Positions 1 to 8,179 of a DNA stretch of 64,000 nucleotides are shown one piece after another. Every line of letters begins with the position of its first letter. The first letter of the stretch is position 1. The notes beneath the pieces were generated by a model. It searched no databases. It was given only the letters and a program-made list of their open reading frames with translations, and was not told the origin of the DNA. Origin of the DNA: Nostoc sp. LPT (GTDB lineage: Bacteria > Cyanobacteriota > Cyanobacteriia > Cyanobacteriales > Nostocaceae). A program made the position numbers and the translations under genes. The stretch is from positions 1 to 64,000 of the forward strand of contig NZ_JABXKF010000032.1 in assembly GCF_017115165.1 (NCBI RefSeq). Reading direction: 5' to 3'.

Positions 1-330
1 ATTTACTAAGGTTTTAGCTTTAGTTTTACCCCACCCTAACCATCACTGCGATTAAGTAGGTAATCTTTGGGATTTAAGAAGAAATTCGACTTGTGTGTAC
101 ACGGTACCCTTAGTAAGGGAGGACGGCGTAGCCAGGGGTAAATATATGCAGCTTTACAAAGAAACGGTATAAGAACTAGCACAAATGGCTAGCAGTGTAT
201 CTCTAGAACATTGCTTTTCTTGAGTGTTTATCTTTAGGTATAAAATAATAAAGAAAAAAATCTGGTGAATTCACTAAAAACTAAAAAACGAAGCGCAGAG
301 TAAAAAGCTTGTCAAATTCAGAGGTTAATC
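1..330. other. Intergenic region, no gene seen
   Basis: No reading frame with coding character is visible. A 13-base hairpin-like palindrome, CCCTTAGTAAGGG, lies near 107-119. The last part is A-rich, and a GAGG at 321-324 could be the ribosome binding site of the next gene. No terminator or promoter can be assigned. Confidence 0.5.
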
Positions 331-903
331 GTGTTTATCGACTACATCACACTCATGTTGATCAATATGGTAGCTGGGTTATTTCTACTCGCTGACTATG
401 TGTATCGTGGTATAGATAATTCTAACCAAAAACCGTGGATTCCGGGATTTGGAATTACTGGGGCGATCGCCTTAACAACTGGTTTACACATGAGCTTCAC
501 CTGGCCAGTCATCGGTAGCTTCAATATTGCCTTCGGTGAAACAAGTGTCTTATTTGGAATCTTGTTTATTGCAGCAGCGCTCGCCCTGGCTCAAGGTTGG
601 GATTTATTGACAATAGCAATTTACGGCTTTTTTGCTGGTGTAGTTGCGATCGTAGTGGGTATCCGGATCATCAACTTGAATTTGACAAAGCAACCGCTTT
701 TATCAGGAATCGGCTTTATATTAACTGGGTTAGGTGGTATTTTTGCAGCACCAACTCTTTATTGGAAAACCAACCGAACTTGGCGGCTAATTGGCGTAGC
801 AGTGCTGATAGTAGCCGCTCTAATTTGGGCATTGACTGGATATTTATCTTACTGGAATCATTTAGAGAGTTTCCAAAAGTGGGTTCCTGCGCCGATGCGG
901 TAA
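331..903 (+). CDS. DUF981-type integral membrane protein
   Basis: A 190-residue protein made almost wholly of hydrophobic helices (about six to seven predicted membrane segments) with short polar loops, so an inner membrane location is expected. The N-terminal LMLINMVAGLFLLADY stretch and the Gly-rich helices resemble the DUF981 family of uncharacterised membrane proteins; this is recognition by eye. The start is a GTG preceded by GAGG about six bases upstream, and no ATG lies earlier in frame. The glutaredoxin gene follows 24 bases downstream on the same strand, so the two may be co-transcribed. No catalytic motif is visible and the function is unknown. Confidence 0.7.
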   Translation: MFIDYITLMLINMVAGLFLLADYVYRGIDNSNQKPWIPGFGITGAIALTTGLHMSFTWPVIGSFNIAFGETSVLFGILFIAAALALAQGWDLLTIAIYGFFAGVVAIVVGIRIINLNLTKQPLLSGIGFILTGLGGIFAAPTLYWKTNRTWRLIGVAVLIVAALIWALTGYLSYWNHLESFQKWVPAPMR

Positions 904-927
904 GCAATGATCTAGGCTAGAGACATA

Positions 928-1266
928 GTGAAAACCTTGCTTAAGATCAATATGCTGGACTTTCTTAATCCCCTTTTAAATCGCCATCCAGAGCGAGTCA
1001 AAGCCAACGTCGAACTTTACACCTGGCAAACTTGTCCTTACTGCATTCGTGCCAAAATACTGCTGTGGTGGAAAGGTGTAAATTTTACTGAATACAAAAT
1101 CGACGGTGACGAAGCAGCCAGAGCTAAAATGGCAGAACGCGCCAAAGGTCGCCGTACCGTACCACAAATTTTTATCAATAACCAGCACATTGGCGGCTGC
1201 GATGACCTCTATCAATTAGACACACAAAGTCAACTCGATCCCCTTTTAGCCCAAGCCGCTATTTAG
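928..1266 (+). CDS. grxC: Dithiol glutaredoxin (GrxC type)
   Basis: Small thioredoxin-fold oxidoreductase that reduces disulfides or glutathione mixed disulfides at the expense of glutathione in the cytosol. The CPYC active site is at residues 36-39 counted from the GTG at 928. The cis-proline segment (RTVPQIFIN) and the glutathione-binding IGGCDDL motif follow in the usual order. An ATG at 952 gives a 104-residue protein closer to the usual length for bacterial Grx3 and may be the true start; neither start has a clear Shine-Dalgarno. The gene lies directly behind the DUF981 gene. Family assignment is secure; the start is not. Confidence 0.93.
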   Translation: MKTLLKINMLDFLNPLLNRHPERVKANVELYTWQTCPYCIRAKILLWWKGVNFTEYKIDGDEAARAKMAERAKGRRTVPQIFINNQHIGGCDDLYQLDTQSQLDPLLAQAAI

Positions 1267-1343
1267 AAATCAAATTAGCCCCCAACAATTTCTTTGGTGA
1301 TGTGATGTTGGGCAATTTTGGATTTTAAATTGCTCGGTGAGCA

Positions 1344-1403
1344 AGTTCGTAGTAAGGACTTTAGTCCTTAATTTTCTAAGCACTAAAGTGCTTACTACAA
1401 ACT
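1344..1403. repeat. Dispersed-type imperfect inverted repeat (60 bp)
   Basis: Two 27-base arms face each other (AGTTCGTAGTAAGGAC... and ...CTTACTACAAACT). Each arm holds its own small palindrome: GGACTTTAGTCC on the left and GCACTAAAGTGC on the right. Most arm differences are paired inside their own small stem, so the folded form is a cruciform or clover-like structure. It follows the glutaredoxin gene and resembles the short palindromic intergenic repeats common in filamentous cyanobacteria. Confidence 0.7.
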
Positions 1404-1672
1404 TTTCATTACTAGCTTAGACATTGTGCCAATAAATAGTGCTGAGTTCCGAGTGCTGAGTGCTGAGTTGAAAGACCACGCCACTTGCGGGTGGGGTATC
1501 AACCTCCTCCTGAAAAAAAGATTCCGCGCCACTTGCGGGCGGGGCTAAAACCCAAGTACATCAGTACCGAGTACTTTTTCTTCACTCAGAACTCAGCACT
1601 CAGTACTGAGTTGGTAAACTGTACTGCAAGTTTGCCCACCTTTAGGGCAAGGAATATCGAATTGATAAGAAT
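1404..1672. repeat. Repeat-rich gap before tadA
   Basis: Contains heptamer-like units (GTGCTGAGT/GAGTGCTGAGT near 1438-1470, and the opposite-strand form CTCAGCACTCAGTACTGAG near 1590-1610). An 18-base unit, CGCCACTTGCGGGYGGGG, occurs twice at 1479-1496 and 1527-1544. A 64-codon open frame here is built from these repeats and is not considered a gene. Confidence 0.6.
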
Positions 1673-2158
1673 ATGCTAACTAAGTATACAGAATATCTTA
1701 TACATCAACAATGGATGAGTTATGCCTTAGAATTAGCAAAAACAGCAGGTGATGCAGGTGAAATCCCTGTAGGTGCTGTTATCATTGATTCGACAGGCAA
1801 ATTGCTAGCGCAAGGAGAAAACAGAAAAGAGCGCGACAAAGATCCCACCGCTCATGCGGAAATTCTCGCTCTCAAGACAGCGGCAACAAGTTTACAAAAT
1901 TGGCATCTTAATGAATGCACCCTCTATGTAACTCTCGAACCTTGCCCGATGTGTGCAGGTGCGATCGTCCAATCACGATTAGGATTACTTGTATATGGAG
2001 TAGACGATACAAAAACTGGCGCAATTCGTACAGTTATTAACATCCCCGATAGCGCTGCTTCTAATCACCGCTTACAGGTAATCGGAGGCATACTAGAGTC
2101 AGCTTGTCGTCAGCAATTACAGATTTGGTTTGCTACTAAGCGGCGTCAGGTAAAATAA
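1673..2158 (+). CDS. tadA: tRNA-specific adenosine deaminase
   Basis: Zinc-dependent deaminase that converts adenosine-34 of the tRNA-Arg(ACG) wobble position to inosine. The cytidine-deaminase fold signature is complete: H61-A-E63 (zinc ligand and catalytic glutamate) and P90-C91-P-M-C94 (two zinc cysteines), followed by the AGAIVQSR segment. At 161 residues it has the normal family length. The ATG at 1673 gives an N-terminus of a few extra residues before the conserved first helix (MSYALELA), so an internal ATG at residue 15 is an alternative. It stands alone behind a repeat-rich gap. Confidence 0.95.
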   Translation: MLTKYTEYLIHQQWMSYALELAKTAGDAGEIPVGAVIIDSTGKLLAQGENRKERDKDPTAHAEILALKTAATSLQNWHLNECTLYVTLEPCPMCAGAIVQSRLGLLVYGVDDTKTGAIRTVINIPDSAASNHRLQVIGGILESACRQQLQIWFATKRRQVK

Positions 2159-2270
2159 CGGACAGAGGTAAAACTGTCCATCTAGTACGACACAAGTCAC
2201 ACAAGAGAATCTACGGTGTAACTAATCAGGCATCTTGTTAAATTTTACCCGTCAATCAGCTACATCCGTC

Positions 2271-3029
2271 ATGATGGAATTTTACTCTTCATCCGATACC
2301 TGCCAGCAAACCCCGACAAATCCTCAGGTAGATAGCACTACCTCAAGGGTTTCTCCTTGGTTAAGTCCTCTGGCATATTTATTAGGGCGTCACTGCCTAT
2401 TACCATTATTCTTTGGACAAATTAGAATAACCGGACAAAAAAATATCCCTAGAACTGGGCCTGTGATCCTTGCGCCTACCCATAGGGCGCGTTGGGATGC
2501 ATTGCTCGTACCTTACGCTACCTCTGATTGTCGCAGAGAACAAGACCTGCGGTTTATGGTGACTATTGACGAATGCCAAGGTTTGCAAGGCTGGTTTGTC
2601 CAACGTTTGGGGGGGTTTCCTGTAAATTCTAAGCATCCGTCAATCCGCACGCTGCGACATGGAGTAGAGCTACTTCAGCAGCATAAAACCTTGGTGATTT
2701 TTCCAGAAGGTAACATTTTTCGTGATGGCCAAGTTCACCAATTGAAGCCAGGAATTGCTCGTCTTGCTTTGAGTGCTGAATCTAGTCATTCCGGGCTAGG
2801 AGTGAAAATTATACCCATAGGCATTAACTACAGCCAACCTTATCCCAATTGGGGTACAGATGTAAGTATTGACATTGGCTCTCCAATCAAAGTCGCGGAT
2901 TACATGAATGGCTCTATAAAACAAGATGCCAAAAGCATTACAACTGATTTAGCAAAGGCACTGCAACAGTTAAGTCATCAAGAAACAAAAATTACTAACC
3001 ACGCATTTGCAGAAATTACTAATTCTTGA
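2271..3029 (+). CDS. PlsC-family 1-acyl-sn-glycerol-3-phosphate acyltransferase
   Basis: Predicted membrane-associated acyltransferase of phospholipid/glycolipid synthesis that transfers an acyl group to lysophosphatidate or a related acceptor. The catalytic HX4D box is H71-RARW-D76, and the acceptor-binding block FPEG is at 144-147, with a GGFPV block between them, all in normal order. The ATG at 2271 gives 252 residues; an in-frame TTG at 2235 would add 12 residues with no family support. It starts about 110 bases after tadA on the same strand. The exact acceptor cannot be read from the sequence. Confidence 0.87.
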   Translation: MMEFYSSSDTCQQTPTNPQVDSTTSRVSPWLSPLAYLLGRHCLLPLFFGQIRITGQKNIPRTGPVILAPTHRARWDALLVPYATSDCRREQDLRFMVTIDECQGLQGWFVQRLGGFPVNSKHPSIRTLRHGVELLQQHKTLVIFPEGNIFRDGQVHQLKPGIARLALSAESSHSGLGVKIIPIGINYSQPYPNWGTDVSIDIGSPIKVADYMNGSIKQDAKSITTDLAKALQQLSHQETKITNHAFAEITNS

Positions 3030-3793
3030 TATAGTCAAACCTGATAATTATTGACCGTGCATAATTTAGAAACTGCACCTTTTCAATATTTGACACTAAT
3101 TGCTAACTGCTATATTCATCCTAAGTAAGTCACAAAAGATTAGTGGTGTTTTGCAACCTTTGAGTATGTATATATATAGATTACCCTCTATTAATGATAT
3201 ATTCAGCCAAATTGGCATTTTTTTGCAATAGCTAATTAATTGCCTGCAAACTACTGAATAGCTTGATGATAAATATTTTCACTATTTAGTCAGACAGTTA
3301 AGTAAAAAGTTGGGAAGCGCGGACTGAGGATATCGCTATTCTGAACTAGTACAGTACCGCGTAAATAAACCACCCATTCAAAACCAATGAAATGCTTACG
3401 CTGTATTAATTTTGAATTTTGAATTTTGAATTTTGAATTCCGCCTTGCGGTACTAGTTTGGTGCGATGCCTACGGTTTTTGCTAACCTACGCAAATACTT
3501 CAAGCAGTGCTTTGGGAAAATTATCCTGCCAAATATTCTAGTTAAGCTGAGATAATTATTGGGGAAGAAAGTCGGTAGTCAGACAGATGGTAACGCACTC
3601 CACCGTAGGTATCACTGATCGCGGCGATATAAGTTAGTTGGTATACAGGGGTAATGGGAACTCTATTAAACTGATTTTTAGTCTAAATCAGAGATACTTA
3701 GGATGTAACTTTGCTTTGTCCAAGACCAAAACAGAGTTAAGATACCCGAAGTTTCCGTAACTCTTTTATATAGTTGTCGCACTAATTGATCCC
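3030..3793. other. Long intergenic region carrying a MITE-like repeat
   Basis: No gene is visible in this 764-base AT-rich gap. It holds the repeat at 3353-3457, listed separately. The remainder shows no recognised terminator, riboswitch or promoter. Confidence 0.5.
3353..3457. repeat. MITE-like dispersed repeat, copy 1
   Basis: About 105 bases flanked by perfect 8-base terminal inverted repeats AGTACCGC (3353-3360) and GCGGTACT (3447-3454), with ACTAGT just outside the left end and at the right end. The interior starts GCGTAAATAAA and contains a TTTTGAA heptamer tandem array (about four units). A second, diverged and interrupted copy lies at 57237-57355. There is no internal reading frame, so any movement would depend on a transposase elsewhere. 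Confidence 0.7.
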
Positions 3794-4402
3794 ATGAACA
3801 CTGCTGTCGCTGTTACCTTGATGCACCATACTGTTTTATCAGTTATAGCAGTCCTCAGCCTGCTATCACCTGTGAATGCTCAGGTATCACAGTCACCAGG
3901 CACTACCAGCCAACCACAACTCATTGATCCCAACGCTCCTAATAATCTCCGCCCCATAACCGAAAGTAACAGCCTTTTGAGCATTGCAGGTGGCGATCGC
4001 TTAGTAAAAGATGCAGAACAAGCCGTTTCTGCTCAAAACTACCCCTTAGCTGCCAAGAAACTGCAAGAAGCACGTCAAGTTTATAATCAGCTATCTAATT
4101 TTTATCAAGAGTTAAATTCTAGCTTTTCGGGAATTGACAACAGAGTTTCTGATTCTCAGCGTCAAAAAGCTCTATTAACAGCCCAAAAGCGAGATGAAGC
4201 TACTTTTCAGCTAGCATTGGTACATCGGGCACAAAATCAGCCAGAATTAGCTGTACCATTGTTGATTCAAATAATTAAGAGTCAAAACCCAACGCGGGAT
4301 TTAGGCAAAAAAGCCTATAAACAGTTGTTTGAGTTGGGTTTTGTTGATTCTCCCTATCCCAGAGAAGGTGGTAATTCATCCTCCTCATCTCCAAAAAAAT
4401 AA
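3794..4402 (+). CDS. Secreted helical-repeat (TPR-like) protein of unknown function
   Basis: A 202-residue protein with an N-terminal signal peptide (hydrophobic core about residues 13-27, likely cleavage after VNA at about 29), so periplasmic location is predicted. After a Pro/Asn-rich linker, residues about 70-180 are Ala/Gln/Lys-rich amphipathic helices (for example EQAVSAQNYPLAAKKLQEA and ATFQLALVHRAQNQPELAV) that look like tetratricopeptide-type hairpins. The tail is Ser-rich. I do not recognise a named family. The gene stands alone between two large gaps. Confidence 0.7.
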   Translation: MNTAVAVTLMHHTVLSVIAVLSLLSPVNAQVSQSPGTTSQPQLIDPNAPNNLRPITESNSLLSIAGGDRLVKDAEQAVSAQNYPLAAKKLQEARQVYNQLSNFYQELNSSFSGIDNRVSDSQRQKALLTAQKRDEATFQLALVHRAQNQPELAVPLLIQIIKSQNPTRDLGKKAYKQLFELGFVDSPYPREGGNSSSSSPKK

Positions 4403-4624
4403 ATTAAATTTTTGTTACCTCTTTTTACCTACATTTTCCTAAGCAGTTGCTTGGGAACGCCCCAGTGCTAGGATAGAGCTATCTGCCGTAACCTTGACCC
4501 AGCGTTCTCAAGCAATACACCCCAGAGGTGCCTTTGTCTACAGCCTTGCCAAAGCCTGAAGTTGGCACAGGCATTTGCTCTATATCTGTTAATAATAGAA
4601 AAGTAAGTTTTTTCAGGAATTGCG

Positions 4625-4882
4625 ATGATTAGTCCGCAACAGGTTGAGGAAATGATCAAGGCGGAACTGCCAGACGCACAGGTTCAGGTGCAAGACTTGA
4701 CTGGGGGCGGCGACCACTATCAGGTGACAGTAGTTTCATCGCACTTTGCAGGTAAAGGACTAGTGCAACAGCACCAGTTAGTTTATGGTGCGTTGGGTCA
4801 AGCTATGTCAACTGAAGCGATTCATGCCTTGGCGGTGAAAACATACACTCCCGAAGCTTGGCAAGCAACAGCAGCTTCGTAA
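4625..4882 (+). CDS. BolA-family protein
   Basis: An 85-residue BolA/IbaG-type protein. Family members bind CGFS monothiol glutaredoxins through a shared [2Fe-2S] cluster and act in iron-sulfur trafficking or iron sensing. The region from about residue 24 to 75 ([15 protein letters not shown], then [12 protein letters not shown], then [11 protein letters not shown]) follows the BolA pattern, with the [13 protein letters not shown]-like end typical of the family. The next gene encodes the CGFS glutaredoxin expected as partner, 87 bases downstream. Confidence 0.92.
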   Translation: MISPQQVEEMIKAELPDAQVQVQDLTGGGDHYQVTVVSSHFAGKGLVQQHQLVYGALGQAMSTEAIHALAVKTYTPEAWQATAAS

Positions 4883-4969
4883 ATAAGAGTTAGAAGTTAG
4901 GAGTTATGAATTTTGACTCCTCACTCCTCACTCCTCACTGTTGAATCCAACATAGGAAACATAAATACC
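4883..4969. repeat. Short tandem repeats between bolA-like gene and grxD
   Basis: The spacer carries GTTAGAAGTTAGGAGTTA units followed by about three copies of the heptamer ACTCCTC. The two halves are roughly complementary and could pair. The repeat lies inside a likely two-gene operon. Confidence 0.6.
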
Positions 4970-5293
4970 ATGACACCAGAACTCAAAGACAAAATTGATA
5001 GCTTGGTACAAGAAAACAAGATTTTAGTTTTCATGAAGGGAAACAAGTTAATGCCCCAATGTGGTTTCTCCAACAATGTTGTGCAGATTCTCAATACCTT
5101 GGGAGTTCCCTTTGAGACGGTTGACGTTCTATCAGACCCGGAAATTCGTCAAGGTATTAAAGAATACTCTAGCTGGCCCACAATTCCCCAAGTGTATCTC
5201 AATGGTGAATTCCTTGGCGGTTCTGACATCTTAATTGAACTGTACCAAAAAGGTGAATTGCAGCAAAAGGTAGAAGTAGCATTAGCTTCTTAA
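4970..5293 (+). CDS. grxD: CGFS monothiol glutaredoxin (Grx4/GrxD type)
   Basis: A 108-residue glutaredoxin of the cluster-carrying class, which binds a bridging [2Fe-2S] cluster with glutathione and passes it on, usually together with BolA. The CGFS motif is at residues 31-34, preceded by KGNKLMPQ. SSWPTIPQVYLNGEFLGGSDI supplies the cis-Pro and glutathione-binding segments. I chose the ATG at 4970; an in-frame TTG at 4913 would translate intergenic repeat sequence and has no family support. A clear terminator follows at 5370-5420. Confidence 0.95.
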   Translation: MTPELKDKIDSLVQENKILVFMKGNKLMPQCGFSNNVVQILNTLGVPFETVDVLSDPEIRQGIKEYSSWPTIPQVYLNGEFLGGSDILIELYQKGELQQKVEVALAS

Positions 5294-5369
5294 TCTTTCT
5301 TTACGCAAATTAAAGGATATGCTGCTGAATTTGCCCTTCGCAATCAAGGCAATGTGCCGTTTTTAATAT

Positions 5370-5420
5370 CCTTGAAAGAAAGGAGAGACACTATATTCTC
5401 TCCCCTTTCAAGGGTTTTTT
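5370..5420 (+). terminator. Rho-independent terminator after grxD
   Basis: Arms CCTTGAAAG...GGAGAGA and TCTCTCC...CTTTCAAGG pair over about 16 bases with a small internal bulge, closed by a short AT-rich loop and followed by GTTTTTTAA. It lies 77 bases downstream of the grxD stop. Confidence 0.85.
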
Positions 5421-5648
5421 AATCGGTTTCTCACAAAAATACTCTTTGTTGGACTTAATTTTATAGCTAGCCAACAATCCCCTCAGTCGCATTGGCAAAA
5501 CCAATATAGGACTAAGGGGATGCGTTTAATCAATACAATAAATATCTCCAAAATTTCACACCACGACAACCCGTTGACCAATACAGATAATATGCTATAA
5601 TTATCTGCGGTAATTAACGGTTACTATCAATGACCAGGTAAATGGTAC
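5421..5648. other. Convergent intergenic spacer
   Basis: Lies between the grxD terminator and the minus-strand gene ending at 5649. It contains an imperfect inverted pair (CCCCTCAGTC near 5480 and GGACTAAGGGG near 5510) that could terminate the minus-strand gene. Nothing else is recognised. Confidence 0.4.
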
Positions 5649-5897
5649 TTAGTAGTAATCGGGTTGTGGCTGTGGTTGCGGGACTGCAAAGTTCGATCCA
5701 TCGTACAAGTAGCGGCTGGCTTCCTCTTCTAGGCGATGAATCAGAAAAGGTTCAATGACGTTGCTATGTCGCAGTGCGGCTAGATATCCATCCAAATACA
5801 TCCGCATATCATCTGTGCGATAACCGCGATTCCATAGCTCGACGAAGGCGTCGGTGAGTCTTTGGTAATAGCGGATGGTTTGTGTGTCTTGGAGCAT
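5649..5897 (-). CDS. Conserved small cyanobacterial protein (DUF6761-like)
   Basis: An 82-residue soluble protein rich in aromatic and charged residues. Helical segments include TIRYYQRLTDAFVELW, then MRMYLDGYLAALRHS and IHRLEEEASRYLYD, and the tail PQPQPQPDYY is low complexity. I associate this pattern with a small cyanobacteria-only family (DUF6761), from memory. There is no catalytic motif, signal peptide or membrane segment. The ATG start fits the conserved body. It is transcribed toward grxD and appears monocistronic. Confidence 0.75.
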   Translation of the reverse strand: MLQDTQTIRYYQRLTDAFVELWNRGYRTDDMRMYLDGYLAALRHSNVIEPFLIHRLEEEASRYLYDGSNFAVPQPQPQPDYY

Positions 5898-6488
5898 AAC
5901 TGCTGTATTAATCTCTTTGGAATGAGAATTGTAAATGATTCACGCTCAAATGTGAACTGTAATTTCACTTTGGCATTAACTCAAAGTCAACACATCTACT
6001 TTGGGTAATACCCTCATAGCAGCTACAAGCTTCTTTAATCCTATTCCAGAAAACATCGATTCTAGTTAGCTGTTGAGTTATTTTTTTGATTTTCACAATC
6101 AACAGCCCAATTGTATTGATGTTATATTCCTTGATAGAAGCACTAAAATTTTTGCGAAAAAATCGACTTTCACATCAGGTTGAAAAGCTGTTGTAGTAAG
6201 GTTAGCTGATTGGGTTCTAGATATTTGTCATATAACACCCATCTAAAAGCAAAATGTTAAGCTAAAAGAACTTTTCATAAGTCTAACAACACTTTCTAAA
6301 AATTTAATAAAAATTTAATAATATTTATAATCGGCTATTGGCAAGGCATAAAGGCATAAGTTAAAGATATTAACACTCATTTTATTAGGAAATGTAAAGT
6401 TAATCGCAATTGAAGTAACAAAGGCTACAAAACCTTAGAGATGGGCTTGTTACTTTGAAAGTCATCGACGCTAAGGGATCTTGCCACC
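5898..6488. other. AT-rich divergent intergenic region
   Basis: About 590 bases between a minus-strand small gene and the plus-strand response regulator, so it should contain both promoters. It is very AT-rich near 6290-6330 with direct repeats of AATTTAATAA. No NtcA-type palindrome or other defined operator was found by eye. Confidence 0.4.
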
Positions 6489-7262
6489 GTGGGTTCGGTT
6501 TGTATAGAAATCATTGAGGGGAATCCTCATCTGAGATCGTTGTTGGGTTGGCACTTGCAACAACTGGAATACCGCGTGCATCAAGCTGCCAGTATTTATC
6601 AAGCAAGGGAAGTATTTTTAAGCCATCAACCAACACTGGTAGTTTTAGATGCAGACCTGCCTGATGGTGATGGTATTGAGTTTTGTCGTTGGTTGCATCG
6701 TCAGCAGCAGCCTCTAATCTTAATGCTATCTGCCCGTAATAGTGAAGCTGATATAGTCGCAGGTTTAAAGGCGGGTGCAGATGATTACCTGAGCAAACCT
6801 TTTGGAATGCAAGAGTTTTTGGCACGGGTAGAGGCACTGATTCGCCGGAAGCGCACACCTACGGCACCAGCTTATTTGGATTATGGCACTTTGCAAATCG
6901 ATTTAGTTCAGCGTCGTGTCCGCTTTCAGGGGGAGTTTATTGATTTAACGCCCCAGGAATTCAGTCTGCTGTACGTTTTAGCACAAGCTGGAGGAGTACC
7001 TTTAAGTAGATCAGAATTGTTGCGTCGTGCTTGGCCTGACGCTATTGATAACCCTCGTACCATTGATACTCACGTTTTATCGCTGCGGAAAAAGGTTGAA
7101 TTAGATCCCCGGCAACCCAATTTGATTCAAACTATCCGCAATGTTGGATACCGTTTTAACATGGAAATTTTGAATACCAATATTTCACAGTCACAGACAA
7201 CAAAGTTAGCTAGAGAGAGATTTAATAATCAACGTTCAACACTTACTAGTAGTCAAGTGTGA
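6489..7262 (+). CDS. OmpR-family response regulator with atypical receiver
   Basis: A 257-residue two-domain regulator: receiver domain about 1-120 and winged-helix DNA-binding domain about 128-228 (LTPQEFSLLYVLAQ ... RTIDTHVLSLRKKVE ... TIRNVGYRF). The phosphoacceptor aspartate (D54), the switch serine (S81) and the conserved lysine (K103 in SKPF) are present. The Mg-binding acidic cluster near the N-terminus reads E10-G11-N12 where two or three acidic residues are usual, so phosphorylation may be weak or absent. The start is GTG at 6489 with no strong Shine-Dalgarno. No histidine kinase is adjacent. The NblR-like group of cyanobacterial regulators is a possible relative; this is not established. 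Confidence 0.88.
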   Translation: MGSVCIEIIEGNPHLRSLLGWHLQQLEYRVHQAASIYQAREVFLSHQPTLVVLDADLPDGDGIEFCRWLHRQQQPLILMLSARNSEADIVAGLKAGADDYLSKPFGMQEFLARVEALIRRKRTPTAPAYLDYGTLQIDLVQRRVRFQGEFIDLTPQEFSLLYVLAQAGGVPLSRSELLRRAWPDAIDNPRTIDTHVLSLRKKVELDPRQPNLIQTIRNVGYRFNMEILNTNISQSQTTKLARERFNNQRSTLTSSQV

Positions 7263-7323
7263 ATGGCGCATTGGGGTGAGGGGGAGTAAGAAAACGATTC
7301 CTGATTCCTGTCTCATCCAAAAT

Positions 7324-8097
7324 TTAAAATCCAAAATCGTCCTGAGCTGCTGCTTGAATCAGGCTTTTTCGTAATTCAATCCAGTCTATCTCTGAGGCTG
7401 TTTGATTTGCGAATAAATGACCTTGTTGTAGGTGTAATAACCGAGTGCAAAACATCTGGGCTAGTTCCAGTTGGTGATTGACCATGAGAATCGTGGTTTG
7501 ATGACTTTGACTCAACTGGGTTAAGACTTGCATTAGATGAATAGCCGTACCAGCATCTAGGGCAGAGGTTGGCTCGTCTAATAATAATATTTTAGGCTGG
7601 ATGACTAAGGCACGAGCGATCGCTACTAGTTGTCGTTGTCCTGCAGAAAGTTGCACCTCTGTTCGCTCTAACCATTCATTGGGAATGTGCAGTTGGTCTG
7701 TCCAGTAATTGACTCGTTCCTGAATTGTCTGTTTGGGCAAACCACGCAAAACTAAAGGATAAGCCAAGGCTTGCCCAACTGTCATCCCCAACAGCTTTGA
7801 TTCTTGCAATACAAGTACAAGCATCTGCCGTAGCTGGATAACGGGAATTTGGCGATATTCTTGATTTTCTAGATAGAGTTTACCACTCGTGGGTTCAATT
7901 AGGCGGTTGAGGAGGCGTAATAACGAAGTTTTACCAGCGCCTACTGGGCCTACAATGGCAATGCGATCGCTCTGGAATACCTCTAAGGAAATATCCTGCA
8001 ATATGGGGTATCCCTGCTGATTGCTGGGAAGTTGGGTTTTCAGCTTTGTAAACAGATTAACTTGCTCTAGCCTGAGTGTGGCTTTTGCTGTATTCAA
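7324..8097 (-). CDS. ABC transporter ATP-binding protein
   Basis: A 257-residue ABC ATPase that would power a transporter at the inner membrane. Walker A is GPVGAGKT (50-57), the signature LSAGQ is at 150-154, Walker B LLLDEP is at 171-176 and the H-loop histidine is H208. The start appears to be TTG at 8097, because no ATG occurs before the conserved body. The DNA just upstream is a nonamer tandem repeat (GGGARATGA units), so no ribosome binding site is evident. No permease gene is beside it; the next minus-strand gene upstream is an unrelated two-helix membrane protein. The substrate is unknown. Confidence 0.9.
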   Translation of the reverse strand: MNTAKATLRLEQVNLFTKLKTQLPSNQQGYPILQDISLEVFQSDRIAIVGPVGAGKTSLLRLLNRLIEPTSGKLYLENQEYRQIPVIQLRQMLVLVLQESKLLGMTVGQALAYPLVLRGLPKQTIQERVNYWTDQLHIPNEWLERTEVQLSAGQRQLVAIARALVIQPKILLLDEPTSALDAGTAIHLMQVLTQLSQSHQTTILMVNHQLELAQMFCTRLLHLQQGHLFANQTASEIDWIELRKSLIQAAAQDDFGF

Positions 8098-8102
8098 GGG
8101 GA

Positions 8103-8178
8103 GTGGGGAAATGAGGGAGATGAGGGAAATGAGGGAGATGAGGGAGAAATAACCAATGCCCCATGCCCCATGCCCAAT
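8103..8178. repeat. Nonamer tandem repeat and CCATGCC repeats
   Basis: Four to five copies of a 9-base unit GGGARATGA are followed by ATGCCCC units. The array fills nearly the whole gap between the ABC ATPase start and the next gene's stop. Similar GGGGATGA units occur at 9298-9322 and, within a coding region, at 20641-20670. Confidence 0.75.
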
Positions 8179-8179
8179 T

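Noticed and set aside
1485-1679. 64-codon open frame before tadA
   Set aside because: It is composed of CGCCACTTGCGGG and CTCAGCACT repeat units and overlaps the tadA start; no protein-like composition.
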